Shown here: positions 26,211 through 33,729 of the stretch, in pieces | How positions within the stretch are numbered: position 1 is the first letter of the stretch | How the letters are laid out: every line of letters begins with the position of its first letter | DNA from: Deltaproteobacteria bacterium | Lineage (GTDB): Bacteria; Desulfobacterota; BSN033; UBA1163 | NCBI GenBank assembly: GCA_020059605.1 | Contig: JAGVBT010000106.1 | Location: 1 to 47,529, forward strand | Length of the DNA stretch: 47,529 nt | Direction: 5' to 3' | The notes under the pieces: model-generated | The model's database searches: none | What the model was told of the DNA's origin: nothing | The model's input: only the letters and a program-made list of their open reading frames with translations | Made by a program: the position numbers and the translations under genes

Positions 26211-26239
26211 TTGACAGGGTTCGCGGTTTCATCTATAGG
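26211..26239 (+). promoter_or_regulatory. Rightward sigma-70 promoter of two receiver genes
   Basis: TTGACA (26211-26216), a 17-base spacer and TATAGG (26234-26239). CTGTCAAG / CTTGACAG form an inverted repeat covering both -35 boxes of the divergent pair (26184-26217), which could also serve as an operator. Confidence 0.6.
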
Positions 26240-26329
26240 TAGTGTGGAAAAACGGTCCGCAATAATCCACGGAGGTGGACACCTGGAGTACCGGGATCGT
26301 AAATTTTAACAGGAAGGAATGGTTGGGAG

Positions 26330-26821
26330 ATGACAACATCCATATTGAACGGCAAGAGGATTCTGGCGGTCGACGACGAACCGGATGTGTTAACTGTCCT
26401 CGGAGAGGAGATTTTGGCGGCCGCCCCGGATTGTATGTTTGAAAAGGCTTCCACGTTTGAAGAAGCCGCGGGGAAATTAAAATCCAACACCTATGATATC
26501 GTGATCCTCGACATCATGGGAGTCCGGGGCTTCGAACTCCTGGAGCTGGCCGTGAGCCGCAACTTCCGCGTGGCCATGCTAACCGCTCACGCCCTGAACC
26601 CGGAAGCCCTGAAGCGTTCCTTCGACATGAAGGCAAGGGCCTATCTCCCCAAGGAGAAACTGGGAGAGATCGTTCCTTTCCTCGAGGATGCGTTAAAGCT
26701 GGAGTATCTCCCCGGATGGAAAAAACTGATGGAGAAATTGAAAGGTTTTTTTGATATCCACTTTGAGTCGGATTGGGAAAAGAAGACCGGCCTGAAATGG
26801 CAGGAATGGGGAAAGATTTAG
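26330..26821 (+). CDS. Stand-alone receiver protein with Trp-rich tail
   Basis: A 163-residue receiver. Acidic residues D15/D16, phospho-acceptor D61 (VILDIMG), T85 (MLTAHAL) and K108 (LPKEKL) are all present. The tail from about residue 125 (LEYLPGWKKLMEKLKGFF..., SDWEKKTGLKWQEW) is almost the same as that of the hybrid kinase at 3693. No output domain is present. It could act as a phosphate sink, a relay for the orphan GAF kinases or a protein-binding switch through the tail. It is first in a two-gene unit with a long leader of about 85 bases. Confidence 0.85.
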   Translation: MTTSILNGKRILAVDDEPDVLTVLGEEILAAAPDCMFEKASTFEEAAGKLKSNTYDIVILDIMGVRGFELLELAVSRNFRVAMLTAHALNPEALKRSFDMKARAYLPKEKLGEIVPFLEDALKLEYLPGWKKLMEKLKGFFDIHFESDWEKKTGLKWQEWGKI

Positions 26822-26865
26822 AAGCCGTGGTGCAATGATCGAAAATGGAGAAGGAGGGACCCACC

Positions 26866-27375
26866 GTGAAAGAATCTTTGCTAAACAATAAACTGATCCT
26901 CGCCGTGGATGATGAACCGGATGTACTGACGGTTCTGGAGGAAGAGATCAAAGAGGCCGCTCCTCAATGCCGTTTCGATAAGGCAACCACCTACCAGGAA
27001 GCGGTAGAGAGGATGATGACGCTCACTTATGATCTTGTGATTCTGGACATCATGGGGGTCCGGGGGTTTGATCTGCTGAACCTGGCCGTCAGCCGCCATT
27101 TCCCCGTCGTCATGCTCACCGCCCACGCTTTAAATACGGAATCTTTGAAGCAATCCATCGAATCGGGAGCAAGGGCCTACCTGCCCAAGGAGAAATTGGG
27201 AGAGGTGGTCCCCTTCCTGGAAGATGTGCTGAGGTATGAGTATCTGCCCGGGTGGGGCCGACTCCTGGAAAACCTTGGAGGATTTTTTAATACCCGCTGG
27301 GGAGAAAACTGGAAGAAGGTTGACGAAGCCTTCTGGAAGGGATTCGACGAGAAAATCGCCTTTATCAAAAAATGA
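26866..27375 (+). CDS. Stand-alone receiver protein with Trp-rich tail
   Basis: A 169-residue receiver with the same motifs (AVDDEPDVLTVLEEE, VILDIMGVRGF, VMLTAHAL, YLPKEKLGE) and a tail YEYLPGWGRLLENLGGFF..., W-x-K-x3-AFWKGF. I chose GTG 26866, which has AAGGAGGG 7 bases upstream; an in-frame ATG at 26845 has no ribosome site. It lies 44 bases after the previous receiver gene. The 215 bases after it (27376-27590) contain a CCGCTG...CAGCGG hairpin near 27385 and the cysE promoter region. Confidence 0.85.
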   Translation: MKESLLNNKLILAVDDEPDVLTVLEEEIKEAAPQCRFDKATTYQEAVERMMTLTYDLVILDIMGVRGFDLLNLAVSRHFPVVMLTAHALNTESLKQSIESGARAYLPKEKLGEVVPFLEDVLRYEYLPGWGRLLENLGGFFNTRWGENWKKVDEAFWKGFDEKIAFIKK

Positions 27376-27517
27376 ACCCTTAGCCCCGCTGACCTCCAGC
27401 GGAGCATCGCCTCCTCCGCATTCCATGGTATTAACGGTCTCAAAACAGTAAAGACATCGATTTGTAAAATCCCTCCCCTGCCCTCACCGAAGCGCCATGA
27501 TTAAATCGGGGGATCCA

Positions 27518-27547
27518 TTGTTTTTATTCTAATTGTTCAGTTAGAAT
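27518..27547 (+). promoter_or_regulatory. Promoter with overlapping palindrome upstream of cysE
   Basis: TTGTTT (27518-27523), an 18-base spacer and TAGAAT (27542-27547). The perfect palindrome ATTCTAA-N8-TTAGAAT (27526-27547) fills the spacer and -10 box, as a repressor site would. The regulator is unknown; an Rrf2/IscR- or CymR-type factor is a guess from the Cys/Fe-S genes downstream. Confidence 0.45.
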
Positions 27548-27590
27548 GAGTTGTTAAAGGATAACCTCCCGCCGGGGGATCAATGGCTTC

Positions 27591-28271
27591 ATGTTCGAGC
27601 GATTGAAGGAAGACATCCAGACCATCAGGGAGAGAGACCCTGCCGCCAAAAATTATGTGGAGATCCTTCTCTGCTATCCGGGGCTCCATGCCGTCTGGTT
27701 CCACCGCGTCGCCCATGCCCTCTATCATCGGAGGTGGTATACCCTTGCCCGGTTGATCTCTCATTTCAGCCGCTGGATCACCGGCATCGAGATTCATCCT
27801 GGCGTAAAAATCGGCAGGCGGCTCTTCATCGACCACGGCATGGGGGTGGTCATCGGAGAGACGACCGAGATCGGCGAGGACTGCCTGATTTATAAAGGAG
27901 TGGTGCTCGGAGGCACCACCCTCGAAAAGAAGAAACGCCACCCTACCCTGGGAAACCGGGTCATTGTAGGTTCCAACTCGACGATCCTCGGCGCCATTAC
28001 CGTCGGCGACAGGGCAAGAATCGGGTCTGGGTCCGTGGTGGTGAAATCAGTTCCTCCTGGTGCCACCGTAGTGGGTGTGCCGGGGCGCATCATCGAATCC
28101 CTGACCCCTGAAAAGGAAGCGCTCGACTTTGAACACGGGAACATTCCTGACCCCTTATCCGATATCATGAAGATGCTGCTCCAGCTCCACAGTAAACTGG
28201 AAGAAAGGGTCAAGCGGTTGGAACGATTGAAGGATCAGAACAGCAAAAACACCCCCGGTAAGGAGCAATAA
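27591..28271 (+). CDS. cysE: Serine O-acetyltransferase
   Basis: A 226-residue enzyme making O-acetylserine from serine and acetyl-CoA, the cysteine precursor. The N-terminal helical part ([20 protein letters not shown]) and [15 protein letters not shown] are family-typical. The left-handed beta-helix has hexapeptide repeats ([20 protein letters not shown], with the catalytic His; [27 protein letters not shown]) and ends [10 protein letters not shown] longer C-terminal tail (about 180-226) forms a coiled coil. The stop overlaps the next start (TAATG). The likely role is Cys supply for Fe-S assembly. Confidence 0.92.
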   Translation: MFERLKEDIQTIRERDPAAKNYVEILLCYPGLHAVWFHRVAHALYHRRWYTLARLISHFSRWITGIEIHPGVKIGRRLFIDHGMGVVIGETTEIGEDCLIYKGVVLGGTTLEKKKRHPTLGNRVIVGSNSTILGAITVGDRARIGSGSVVVKSVPPGATVVGVPGRIIESLTPEKEALDFEHGNIPDPLSDIMKMLLQLHSKLEERVKRLERLKDQNSKNTPGKEQ

Positions 28272-28693
28272 TGGCAAAATATCCGAAATTTTTAATCGAA
28301 CATTTTCAGAACCCAAAAAATCTTGGAGAAATCCCTGATGCCGACGGCGTGGGAACCGTGGGCAATGCCACCTGCGGCGATATCATGCAGATGTTTATCA
28401 AAGTGAATGGAGAGAAGATCACCGAAGCCTCCTTCAAAACCTTCGGATGCGGGGCGGCCATCGCAACCAGTTCCATTTTGACGGAGAGGATCAAGGGGGC
28501 CACGCTCGATGAGGCCCTCAAGATATCGGAGGAGACCTCCATGGAAGTTCTCTCCCAGTTGCCGAAAGAGAAAATCCCCTGCTTCACCCTGGCCAAGGAT
28601 GCGTTAAGACTGGCCATCGATGAATATCGTTGCAAACTGGAAGGGTTCCATGAAAAAGGGGGCTTCGATTCCGAGGAGTTTGAGAAAGATTGA
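28271..28693 (+). CDS. iscU: IscU/NifU-type Fe-S cluster scaffold
   Basis: A 140-residue scaffold. Cluster ligands are Cys in GNATCGD, Cys in KTFGCGAAIA and Cys in EKIPCFTLAKDAL, in the standard IscU order. There is no C-terminal NifU ferredoxin or Nfu domain, but an extra tail (EGFHEKGGFDSEEFEKD) is present. It is translationally coupled to cysE. No cysteine desulfurase is encoded in the window, so it must use one encoded elsewhere. Confidence 0.9.
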   Translation: MAKYPKFLIEHFQNPKNLGEIPDADGVGTVGNATCGDIMQMFIKVNGEKITEASFKTFGCGAAIATSSILTERIKGATLDEALKISEETSMEVLSQLPKEKIPCFTLAKDALRLAIDEYRCKLEGFHEKGGFDSEEFEKD

Positions 28694-28700
28694 AGGGGTT

Positions 28701-28760
28701 ATTGAGTTCATTGGGTTCATTGGGTTCGTTGGGTTTGTTGGGTTAACCCAAGTAACTCAA
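28701..28760. repeat. Five 9-bp tandem repeats ending in a palindrome
   Basis: Units start at 28701, 28710, 28719, 28728 and 28737 (ATTGAGTTC, ATTGGGTTC twice, GTTGGGTTT, GTTGGGTTA). They end in TTGGGTTAACCCAA (28738-28751). TTGAGTT and TTGGGTT at the left pair with AACCCAA and AACTCAA at the right, so the RNA could form a long hairpin between the iscU and QueG-like genes. Confidence 0.6.
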
Positions 28761-28783
28761 GCAAACCATATCAGGAGAAATCC

Positions 28784-29692
28784 ATGACGAAAGAAGAAAA
28801 AGTCGTCTTCCTCAAGAATCCGAATCAGGTGCTGGAACAGCTCATTAAAAACTTCATCAACGAGAATAACCAGAACCGGAGAACTCAACTGGACAACAGA
28901 GCTTACTGGGAAGAACCCCTGGTCGGGTTTGCCTCGGGAGCCGATCCGCTTTTTTTCCAATTCAAGTCGCTGATTGGTTCATTCCACCTCACTCCGAGAG
29001 AAATCATCACCGCTGCCTTAAAGGAGAAAGGGAGAGGACTTTTTCTCCCGGAGGTGGAACAGATCAGCGTGATTTCATGGATCTTGCCTGCCTCAGAGGA
29101 CACCCGGAAAAGCAATCGCAAAGAAGAAAAATTTCCCTCGAAGCTCTGGACCTATACGAGGGATTACGGCGAGGCCTGTAATGGCGCCTTGAGAAGACAC
29201 GTTGTGGGGTTTCTGGAGGATTTAGGTTTTGTGGCGGTCGCCCCGCTCCTGATGCCAGACTTCCGATACTTCCGGGACGAGAAGGCGGGGTGGGCTTCCC
29301 CCTGGTCCGAGCGCCATGTGGCCTACACCTGCGGCCTCGGAACGTTCAGCCTGAACGATGGATTGATTACCCCAAAAGGGATGGCGGTCCGGATAGGAAG
29401 CGTCGTTACCCTCCTGAAACTAACCCCGAGCGAGAGGACATTCAGCCACCATAAAGAGAACTGTCTTCTTTTTAGAAATGAGAAATGCGGGAAGTGTATG
29501 CCGAGATGTCCTGCCGGGGCCATCACAGAGGAAGGCCACGATAAGGATAAATGCAACGAATACATCAATTCCGAACCGTTAAAATCAAAACGGCTCAGCT
29601 ATGGTTTACAGAACCCTCCACCTGCCTGCGGCCTCTGCCAGACCGGGGTCCCCTGCGAATTCGAAATCCCCCGGCCCGACCTGATCGCCTAA
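28784..29692 (+). CDS. QueG-like [4Fe-4S] reductase
   Basis: A 302-residue protein related to epoxyqueuosine reductase. The mid-part (RHVAYTCGLGTFSLNDGLIT, then GMAVRIGSVVT) is the family block. It is followed by a ferredoxin motif CGKCMPRCPAGAI and a further Cys set (DKDKCNEY, CGLCQTGVPCE) that could hold a second cluster. The N-terminal QueG segment is short and the HEAT-like C-terminus is absent, so it is a shorter paralogue of unknown substrate. It follows cysE-iscU, which suggests a link to Fe-S supply. The upstream ribosome site is AGGAGAAATCC. Confidence 0.75.
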   Translation: MTKEEKVVFLKNPNQVLEQLIKNFINENNQNRRTQLDNRAYWEEPLVGFASGADPLFFQFKSLIGSFHLTPREIITAALKEKGRGLFLPEVEQISVISWILPASEDTRKSNRKEEKFPSKLWTYTRDYGEACNGALRRHVVGFLEDLGFVAVAPLLMPDFRYFRDEKAGWASPWSERHVAYTCGLGTFSLNDGLITPKGMAVRIGSVVTLLKLTPSERTFSHHKENCLLFRNEKCGKCMPRCPAGAITEEGHDKDKCNEYINSEPLKSKRLSYGLQNPPPACGLCQTGVPCEFEIPRPDLIA

Positions 29693-29767
29693 AAAAAGGG
29701 GACAGGCTACTTTTTCTCTTCACTGGATTTACAAAATGGTTAAAAAAGTAGCCTGTCCCCTTTTTTT
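29691..29767. repeat. 77-bp inverted-repeat element serving as bidirectional terminator
   Basis: Arms 29691-29715 and 29743-29767 are a perfect 25-bp inverted repeat (A7-GGGGACAGGC-TACTTTTT and complement). A T7 run ends each strand, so it can stop transcription of both convergent genes. The GGGGACAGGC head resembles the RAYT element ends. It has no coding capacity. Confidence 0.75.
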
Positions 29768-29769
29768 AT

Positions 29770-30351
29770 TTATAACGTATCCCACTTTCGATTTCCGAAC
29801 GGGATATAATAGACGGAGGGCTTGGTTTTTAATTCGGGTTTGAGGGGTTTTGCCGTTTTTAACTTCTTCTGAATCTCCGGGTCTTTTATGTCCCCGAATG
29901 TAAAAACATGCCCGACGCAATTGATCGTGCAGGCAGGTTTCTCCCCTCTCTGAAGGCGGGGATAACAGAAATTGCAAGAATCGGCCTTGTCGTTGACCTT
30001 ATTGTCCGTGTTCATATAGCGCACTTTATAGGGACAGGCATCGACGCAGGCGCCGCACTGGATACAGAGCTTCTCATCGACGATCGTGATGCCTTCCGGT
30101 GTTTTTCGTGAAGCTTTTACCGGTTCTACGGGGCACGCCTTCACACACGGAGCATCGGCGCAATGCATGCAGGCTGTTCTCCTGAAAACCATCGAAACAC
30201 TGGGGTACTTCCCGCTCTCGATCTCATGCACTTTGGACCGAAATTCTCCGGGCGGGACCTTGTCAGGCCATTCCTGTTTGCAGGCAACCGTGCAGGCATT
30301 GCACCCAACACACCTTTTCAAATCAATCACCATTGCGTATCGTTTTGCCAT
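29770..30351 (-). CDS. Four-cluster Fe-S subunit of a molybdopterin oxidoreductase
   Basis: A 193-residue ferredoxin-type subunit with 16 cysteines in four motifs: CVGCNACTVACKQ, CMHCADAPCVKACP, CIQCGACVDACPYKV and CNFC-x11-CTINC. This is the standard PsrB/PhsB/DmsB/ArrB layout for four [4Fe-4S] clusters that carry electrons from the Mo subunit. It has no signal of its own and would ride through Tat with the catalytic subunit. ATG 30351 has GGAGG 6 bases upstream, inside the end of the chaperone gene. No NrfD/PsrC membrane anchor follows, so another quinone or cytochrome partner must exist. Confidence 0.9.
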   Translation of the reverse strand: MAKRYAMVIDLKRCVGCNACTVACKQEWPDKVPPGEFRSKVHEIESGKYPSVSMVFRRTACMHCADAPCVKACPVEPVKASRKTPEGITIVDEKLCIQCGACVDACPYKVRYMNTDNKVNDKADSCNFCYPRLQRGEKPACTINCVGHVFTFGDIKDPEIQKKLKTAKPLKPELKTKPSVYYIPFGNRKWDTL

Positions 30352-30353
30352 GT

Positions 30354-31037
30354 TCAACCTCCTCTGATTTCAGAATCCATAATTCTATGGGAATTCACCT
30401 CTTCGGGAACTCCCAGGTAATTTTTTTCCAAATGCATAAACTCACCTGTCAGATCGGCAAGAGCCCGGTAAAAAACAGACGTGCTCTCTTCCCTTATCCT
30501 TTTACAGAAAGCCGGGACCCAGGACAGGAGATATTGAGACAGGAAATCCATTTGAATTTCCTCTAAGCGCACCTTTTCTGTCCCTGCAGTCTCGGCCTCC
30601 CGGCCTGTCAGGATTCTCATGAATTCAAGCTCATGGGCAATGTGGTCGGGAAGGTCACCAATGTCTTCCTTCAAAGTAAAGCCGGCCTCATGATAAAATT
30701 GGAGCACCCCCGAAGTGGTCTTGCCGAACACAAGCCCGTCTTTTTCCAGGTGGACCGAACCATAGGGTGGAGCAACAACCTTGGGAAATCCATTAATAAA
30801 GAGCCTTGTATACTCTCGGGACATCTCAAGGCTGACTTCCTCTTTTTGCCCTGAAAGGTGTTTTCTGAAAGTCTCGAAATATTCTTCAAAATTTTCATCC
30901 GTCAGGGCACCGAACCCTTTCCTCATCTCTTCAATCCAATCCATCCCCATCATCCAGGAACAGACATCCTCGTTTGGATAGGTGTAGCAAAGAGAGAGAT
31001 TGTTGTAAATATTGCTTCGCGCCATTGAACGGTTCAT
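30354..31037 (-). CDS. TorD/NarJ-type molybdoenzyme chaperone
   Basis: A 227-residue all-helical cytoplasmic chaperone. The family hallmarks are EYTRLFINGFPKVVAPPYGSVH (the E/Y-x-x-LF-x(n)-P-PYGS motif) and GDLPDHIAHELEFM. Such proteins bind the Tat signal of the apo-catalytic subunit, aid cofactor insertion and hold back export. The ATG at 31037 lies 10 bases after the catalytic subunit's stop with AAGGG between, so the genes are coupled; an ATG at 31025 is possible. It is encoded between the A and B subunits. Confidence 0.88.
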   Translation of the reverse strand: MNRSMARSNIYNNLSLCYTYPNEDVCSWMMGMDWIEEMRKGFGALTDENFEEYFETFRKHLSGQKEEVSLEMSREYTRLFINGFPKVVAPPYGSVHLEKDGLVFGKTTSGVLQFYHEAGFTLKEDIGDLPDHIAHELEFMRILTGREAETAGTEKVRLEEIQMDFLSQYLLSWVPAFCKRIREESTSVFYRALADLTGEFMHLEKNYLGVPEEVNSHRIMDSEIRGG

Positions 31038-31047
31038 CTTGCCCTTA

Positions 31048-33261
31048 TTAAGCTTTATATACTTTAACGCAGAGATCATTCATATTTTCCGACATGGTAG
31101 GATCGTTGGCATCGAGCATCTCCTGGGCAGACTGGGCAGCGATGAGATCGCCCTCATTGGAACCCTTGCCATAGGCTTTCGTCATACCCTTGCTCCAGTG
31201 GCCGAATCCATGATCCACGCAAACCGTATCGGGCCGTATCCCCTCTGTCACCTTGGCCTTGACTTTAATCTTGTTGACCGGTGATTCCACCATAACGTAG
31301 TCGCCGTTCTTCACACCAAGCTTCTTGGCTGTCTCCGTATTGATGAAACATTGATTCTCCGGATAAACCTGGATGTTATATTCAAGGTTCTGAAGAGTCG
31401 AATGGATGAAAACAGAGGGCCGGGTGGTGACAAAATAGAGAGGATATTCTTTTGACACCTTTGCTTTCTTCTCTTTCCATGCCGGAAGAGGATCATAACC
31501 GTATTTCTTAAACTCGGATGCGTAAAGCTCGATCTTCTTCGAAGGGGTATTGAACTCTTTTGTCGGGACAAAGGGCTTGGCTTCCCCCCAGAGGCCATTG
31601 GGAGATTTTTTCAGCTCTTCCATCGAAGTGCCATTGGCTTTCAAACAGGCCTCATCATAGGCACCCGGAGAAACATCCTTGAAATAGTCTCCAAGCCCCA
31701 TGGCCTTTCCGATATCGGGAATGATTGCTCGAAATCCTTTGGTTTCATAAAGTGGTTTTATCACGGGTTGCTGGATGGCCACCTGGGGATAGAGGCCGAA
31801 ATACTGTCGGCCGCTGATGGCGCTTCCCTCAAGAGGATGATGATCCGGAAGAACGATGTCCGCCAGTTGAATCATCTCGGAGGGGTGGACATCGAGAACC
31901 ACCATGAATTCGAGTTTCTTCAATGCTTCTACCATGTTGGGGGCATCCGGAAAAGCGAAAACATTATGTTTTCTCACAAGGGCGGCTTTGATCGGATAGG
32001 GTTTTCCCTCAAGGACAGCGCGGTGAAAAGTGCTGAAGGACCCTTTCCCTGTCTTCAGCAAGAGAGGAAATTTTTCCATCCCGTCAACCCGGGCTGCCTT
32101 GGGTTTCGGATAGGGCGGAGGGGGAAAGACTGAATCGAGAGATGGAAATTTAGGCATTCTTTCCATAATATGACCGCCCAATCGGTCAATTGTCCCAACC
32201 AGACCCATGAGAATCACCTGGGCATGTGCCAACCGCCAGGAATTGGCATAGTTGGGCCCGGCGGCATCTCGCTTATGGGTGGCGATCACGGCGGGTTTAT
32301 TTGCCGCAAATTCCTTGGCCACCTTTTCTATGGTCGCGGCAGGAACCTCTGTAATCTTGGAAGCCCATTGAGGGGTATAGGGTTTGATAAACTCCTTCAC
32401 TTCATCGAATCCGGTCGTGAAGTCATTGACAAACTGTTTGTCATAAAGATTTTGTGTAATGATCACATTGATCATGGCTAAGGCAAAAGCCAGGTCCGTC
32501 CCGGGTTTGATCGGGATCCAGAGGTTGGCCTTGGTAGCGGTCGGAGTATATCGGGGATCAAGGACCGTTACTTTGGCCCCTTTATCAATGGCTTTAAGGA
32601 AGTTCTGGGTCTGCATATTCTTTGCCTTACCTGGCATATCCCATCCGAAGGAGAGGATATATTTCGCATTGGCGTAGTCCTGTGTCCAGGGTTTGCCTTT
32701 TCCGGTGACGGTCGCTCCCCAAACAACCTCCTGGGTGGTATAACAGGTGTTGTGGTGGGAGATATAGTTCGGCGTTCCTATTGCTTTGGCAAGGCGTTGT
32801 GCAAAGCCTTGTGGTCTCATGATAAAAGCAATGGATTCCGGACCGAACTTCTCTCTATACTCGTTGAATTTCTTGGCAACCGTGGAATAGGCTTCATCCC
32901 AGGAGATCCTTACGAACTGGGGATCGACGCCGATTCCCTTCTCGGGATTGGTCCGTTTCAGGGGAAACTTGATCCGGTCCGGATCGTAGAGCCACTGGAT
33001 GGCCGAGATGCCTTTCACGCATAGGATTCCCCGGCTGATTTGGTCATCGGGATTTCCCCTTAATTCAACGAGGCGGCCTTCCCTGACATAAGCCTTCATG
33101 GCGCATCCGCCGCTGCATACCTGGCAGACGGTATGGACGATTTTGGTGTCGAGCGCCTTTTCCTGTGCAAGGACTTCAAAGGCTCTGAACTGATCTCCAA
33201 ACAATAATGCAATCGCACCTGCTCCACTCAACTTCATGAACTCTCTTCTTGAAACAGCCAT
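31048..33261 (-). CDS. Tat-exported molybdopterin oxidoreductase catalytic subunit (Psr/Phs/Arr-like)
   Basis: A 737-residue DMSO-reductase-family enzyme. The Tat signal is SRREFMKLSGAGAIALL. One [4Fe-4S] is bound by Cys46, 49, 53 and 81 (CQVCSGGC...ILCVKG). The expected Mo ligand is Cys173 in HHNTCYTTQ, at the position where polysulfide/thiosulfate reductases and arsenate reductases have Cys. The C-terminal pterin domain is complete (YFVTTRP, HGFGHWSKGM). Length fits PsrA/PhsA (about 740-760) better than ArrA or ArxA (800 or more). It acts in the periplasm with the Fe-S subunit. The substrate (polysulfide, thiosulfate, or an As/Se/Sb/Te oxyanion) cannot be fixed from sequence. The sigma-54 promoter lies about 230 bases upstream. 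Confidence 0.88.
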   Translation of the reverse strand: MAVSRREFMKLSGAGAIALLFGDQFRAFEVLAQEKALDTKIVHTVCQVCSGGCAMKAYVREGRLVELRGNPDDQISRGILCVKGISAIQWLYDPDRIKFPLKRTNPEKGIGVDPQFVRISWDEAYSTVAKKFNEYREKFGPESIAFIMRPQGFAQRLAKAIGTPNYISHHNTCYTTQEVVWGATVTGKGKPWTQDYANAKYILSFGWDMPGKAKNMQTQNFLKAIDKGAKVTVLDPRYTPTATKANLWIPIKPGTDLAFALAMINVIITQNLYDKQFVNDFTTGFDEVKEFIKPYTPQWASKITEVPAATIEKVAKEFAANKPAVIATHKRDAAGPNYANSWRLAHAQVILMGLVGTIDRLGGHIMERMPKFPSLDSVFPPPPYPKPKAARVDGMEKFPLLLKTGKGSFSTFHRAVLEGKPYPIKAALVRKHNVFAFPDAPNMVEALKKLEFMVVLDVHPSEMIQLADIVLPDHHPLEGSAISGRQYFGLYPQVAIQQPVIKPLYETKGFRAIIPDIGKAMGLGDYFKDVSPGAYDEACLKANGTSMEELKKSPNGLWGEAKPFVPTKEFNTPSKKIELYASEFKKYGYDPLPAWKEKKAKVSKEYPLYFVTTRPSVFIHSTLQNLEYNIQVYPENQCFINTETAKKLGVKNGDYVMVESPVNKIKVKAKVTEGIRPDTVCVDHGFGHWSKGMTKAYGKGSNEGDLIAAQSAQEMLDANDPTMSENMNDLCVKVYKA

Positions 33262-33489
33262 AAGAACCTCCTTCTACGGTGATCTGATCTATAATCTTCT
33301 TATACTTGGGTCACGATCCGGGTTTGCGGTTTATCCTGAGATAACAAATGGGGCAGGATAAATGCTGAGGGAGGGGAGTCAGGCAACTCCCCCCCAAGCA
33401 GTGGGGGCGGATATTATAAGGAGGATGGAAGGAAGGTGAAAGGACCATCCCCAATTAATCCGTCCTCAAACCCTATTATGGTCCCAGCA
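33262..33489 (-). other. Long structured 5' leader of the molybdoenzyme operon
   Basis: With the sigma-54 start point near 33491 the message carries a leader of about 230 bases. It contains TTATCCTG-N15-CAGGATAA (33331-33361) and GGGGAGT/ACTCCCC (33373-33392) stem-loops and ends with AAGGAGG before ATG 33261. I could not match it to a known riboswitch; post-transcriptional control is possible. Confidence 0.4.
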
Positions 33490-33517
33490 TGGAATCATTT
33501 TTGCAAGATACATTCCA
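33490..33517. promoter_or_regulatory. Palindromic bidirectional sigma-54 promoter
   Basis: Rightward TGGAATCATTTTTGCA (33490-33505) and leftward TGGAATGTATCTTGCA (33502-33517 on the minus strand) both have GG-N10-GC. The same GC step (33503-33504) is the -12 core of both, with the -24 GG pairs exactly 12 bases to each side. The rightward start serves the selenoprotein operon, the leftward one the molybdoenzyme operon. Both diverge from the consensus at -24 (TGGAAT instead of TGGCAC). Confidence 0.7.
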
Positions 33518-33591
33518 AAATAGGTTAAAAAAAACTATAATGATATTAAACATTTGTTTAGATTAAAGAGTATAACCGAACGTATCATTTT

Positions 33592-33607
33592 GTTACGAAA
33601 GCGTAAC
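33592..33607. promoter_or_regulatory. Putative enhancer dyad for the NtrC-type regulator
   Basis: GTTACG-AAAG-CGTAAC is a perfect 6-4-6 dyad. It lies about 100-115 bases upstream of the leftward sigma-54 start, a usual distance for an enhancer-binding protein. Confidence 0.45.
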
Positions 33608-33729
33608 GCGTTCACAGATAACAATGACAACTATTTGTTTTATTTGTAAATTATTGAATGTTCCGACTTTGTAACAAAAAGTACAAATAGGAAACATAAT
33701 ATATAATGATTGGTCGGAGGAGAATGAAG

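Noticed and set aside
27583..27606. Seven-codon ORF (MASCSSD) overlapping the cysE start as a Cys leader peptide
   Set aside because: One Cys in a very short frame is not enough evidence, and there is no attenuator hairpin.
28701..28745. CRISPR-like array
   Set aside because: The units are 9 bp, contiguous and without spacers.
31048..33261. Firm call as arsenate reductase ArrA or arsenite oxidase ArxA
   Set aside because: The regulator layout suggests it, but the protein is shorter than those and no arsenic gene is nearby. The substrate is left open.
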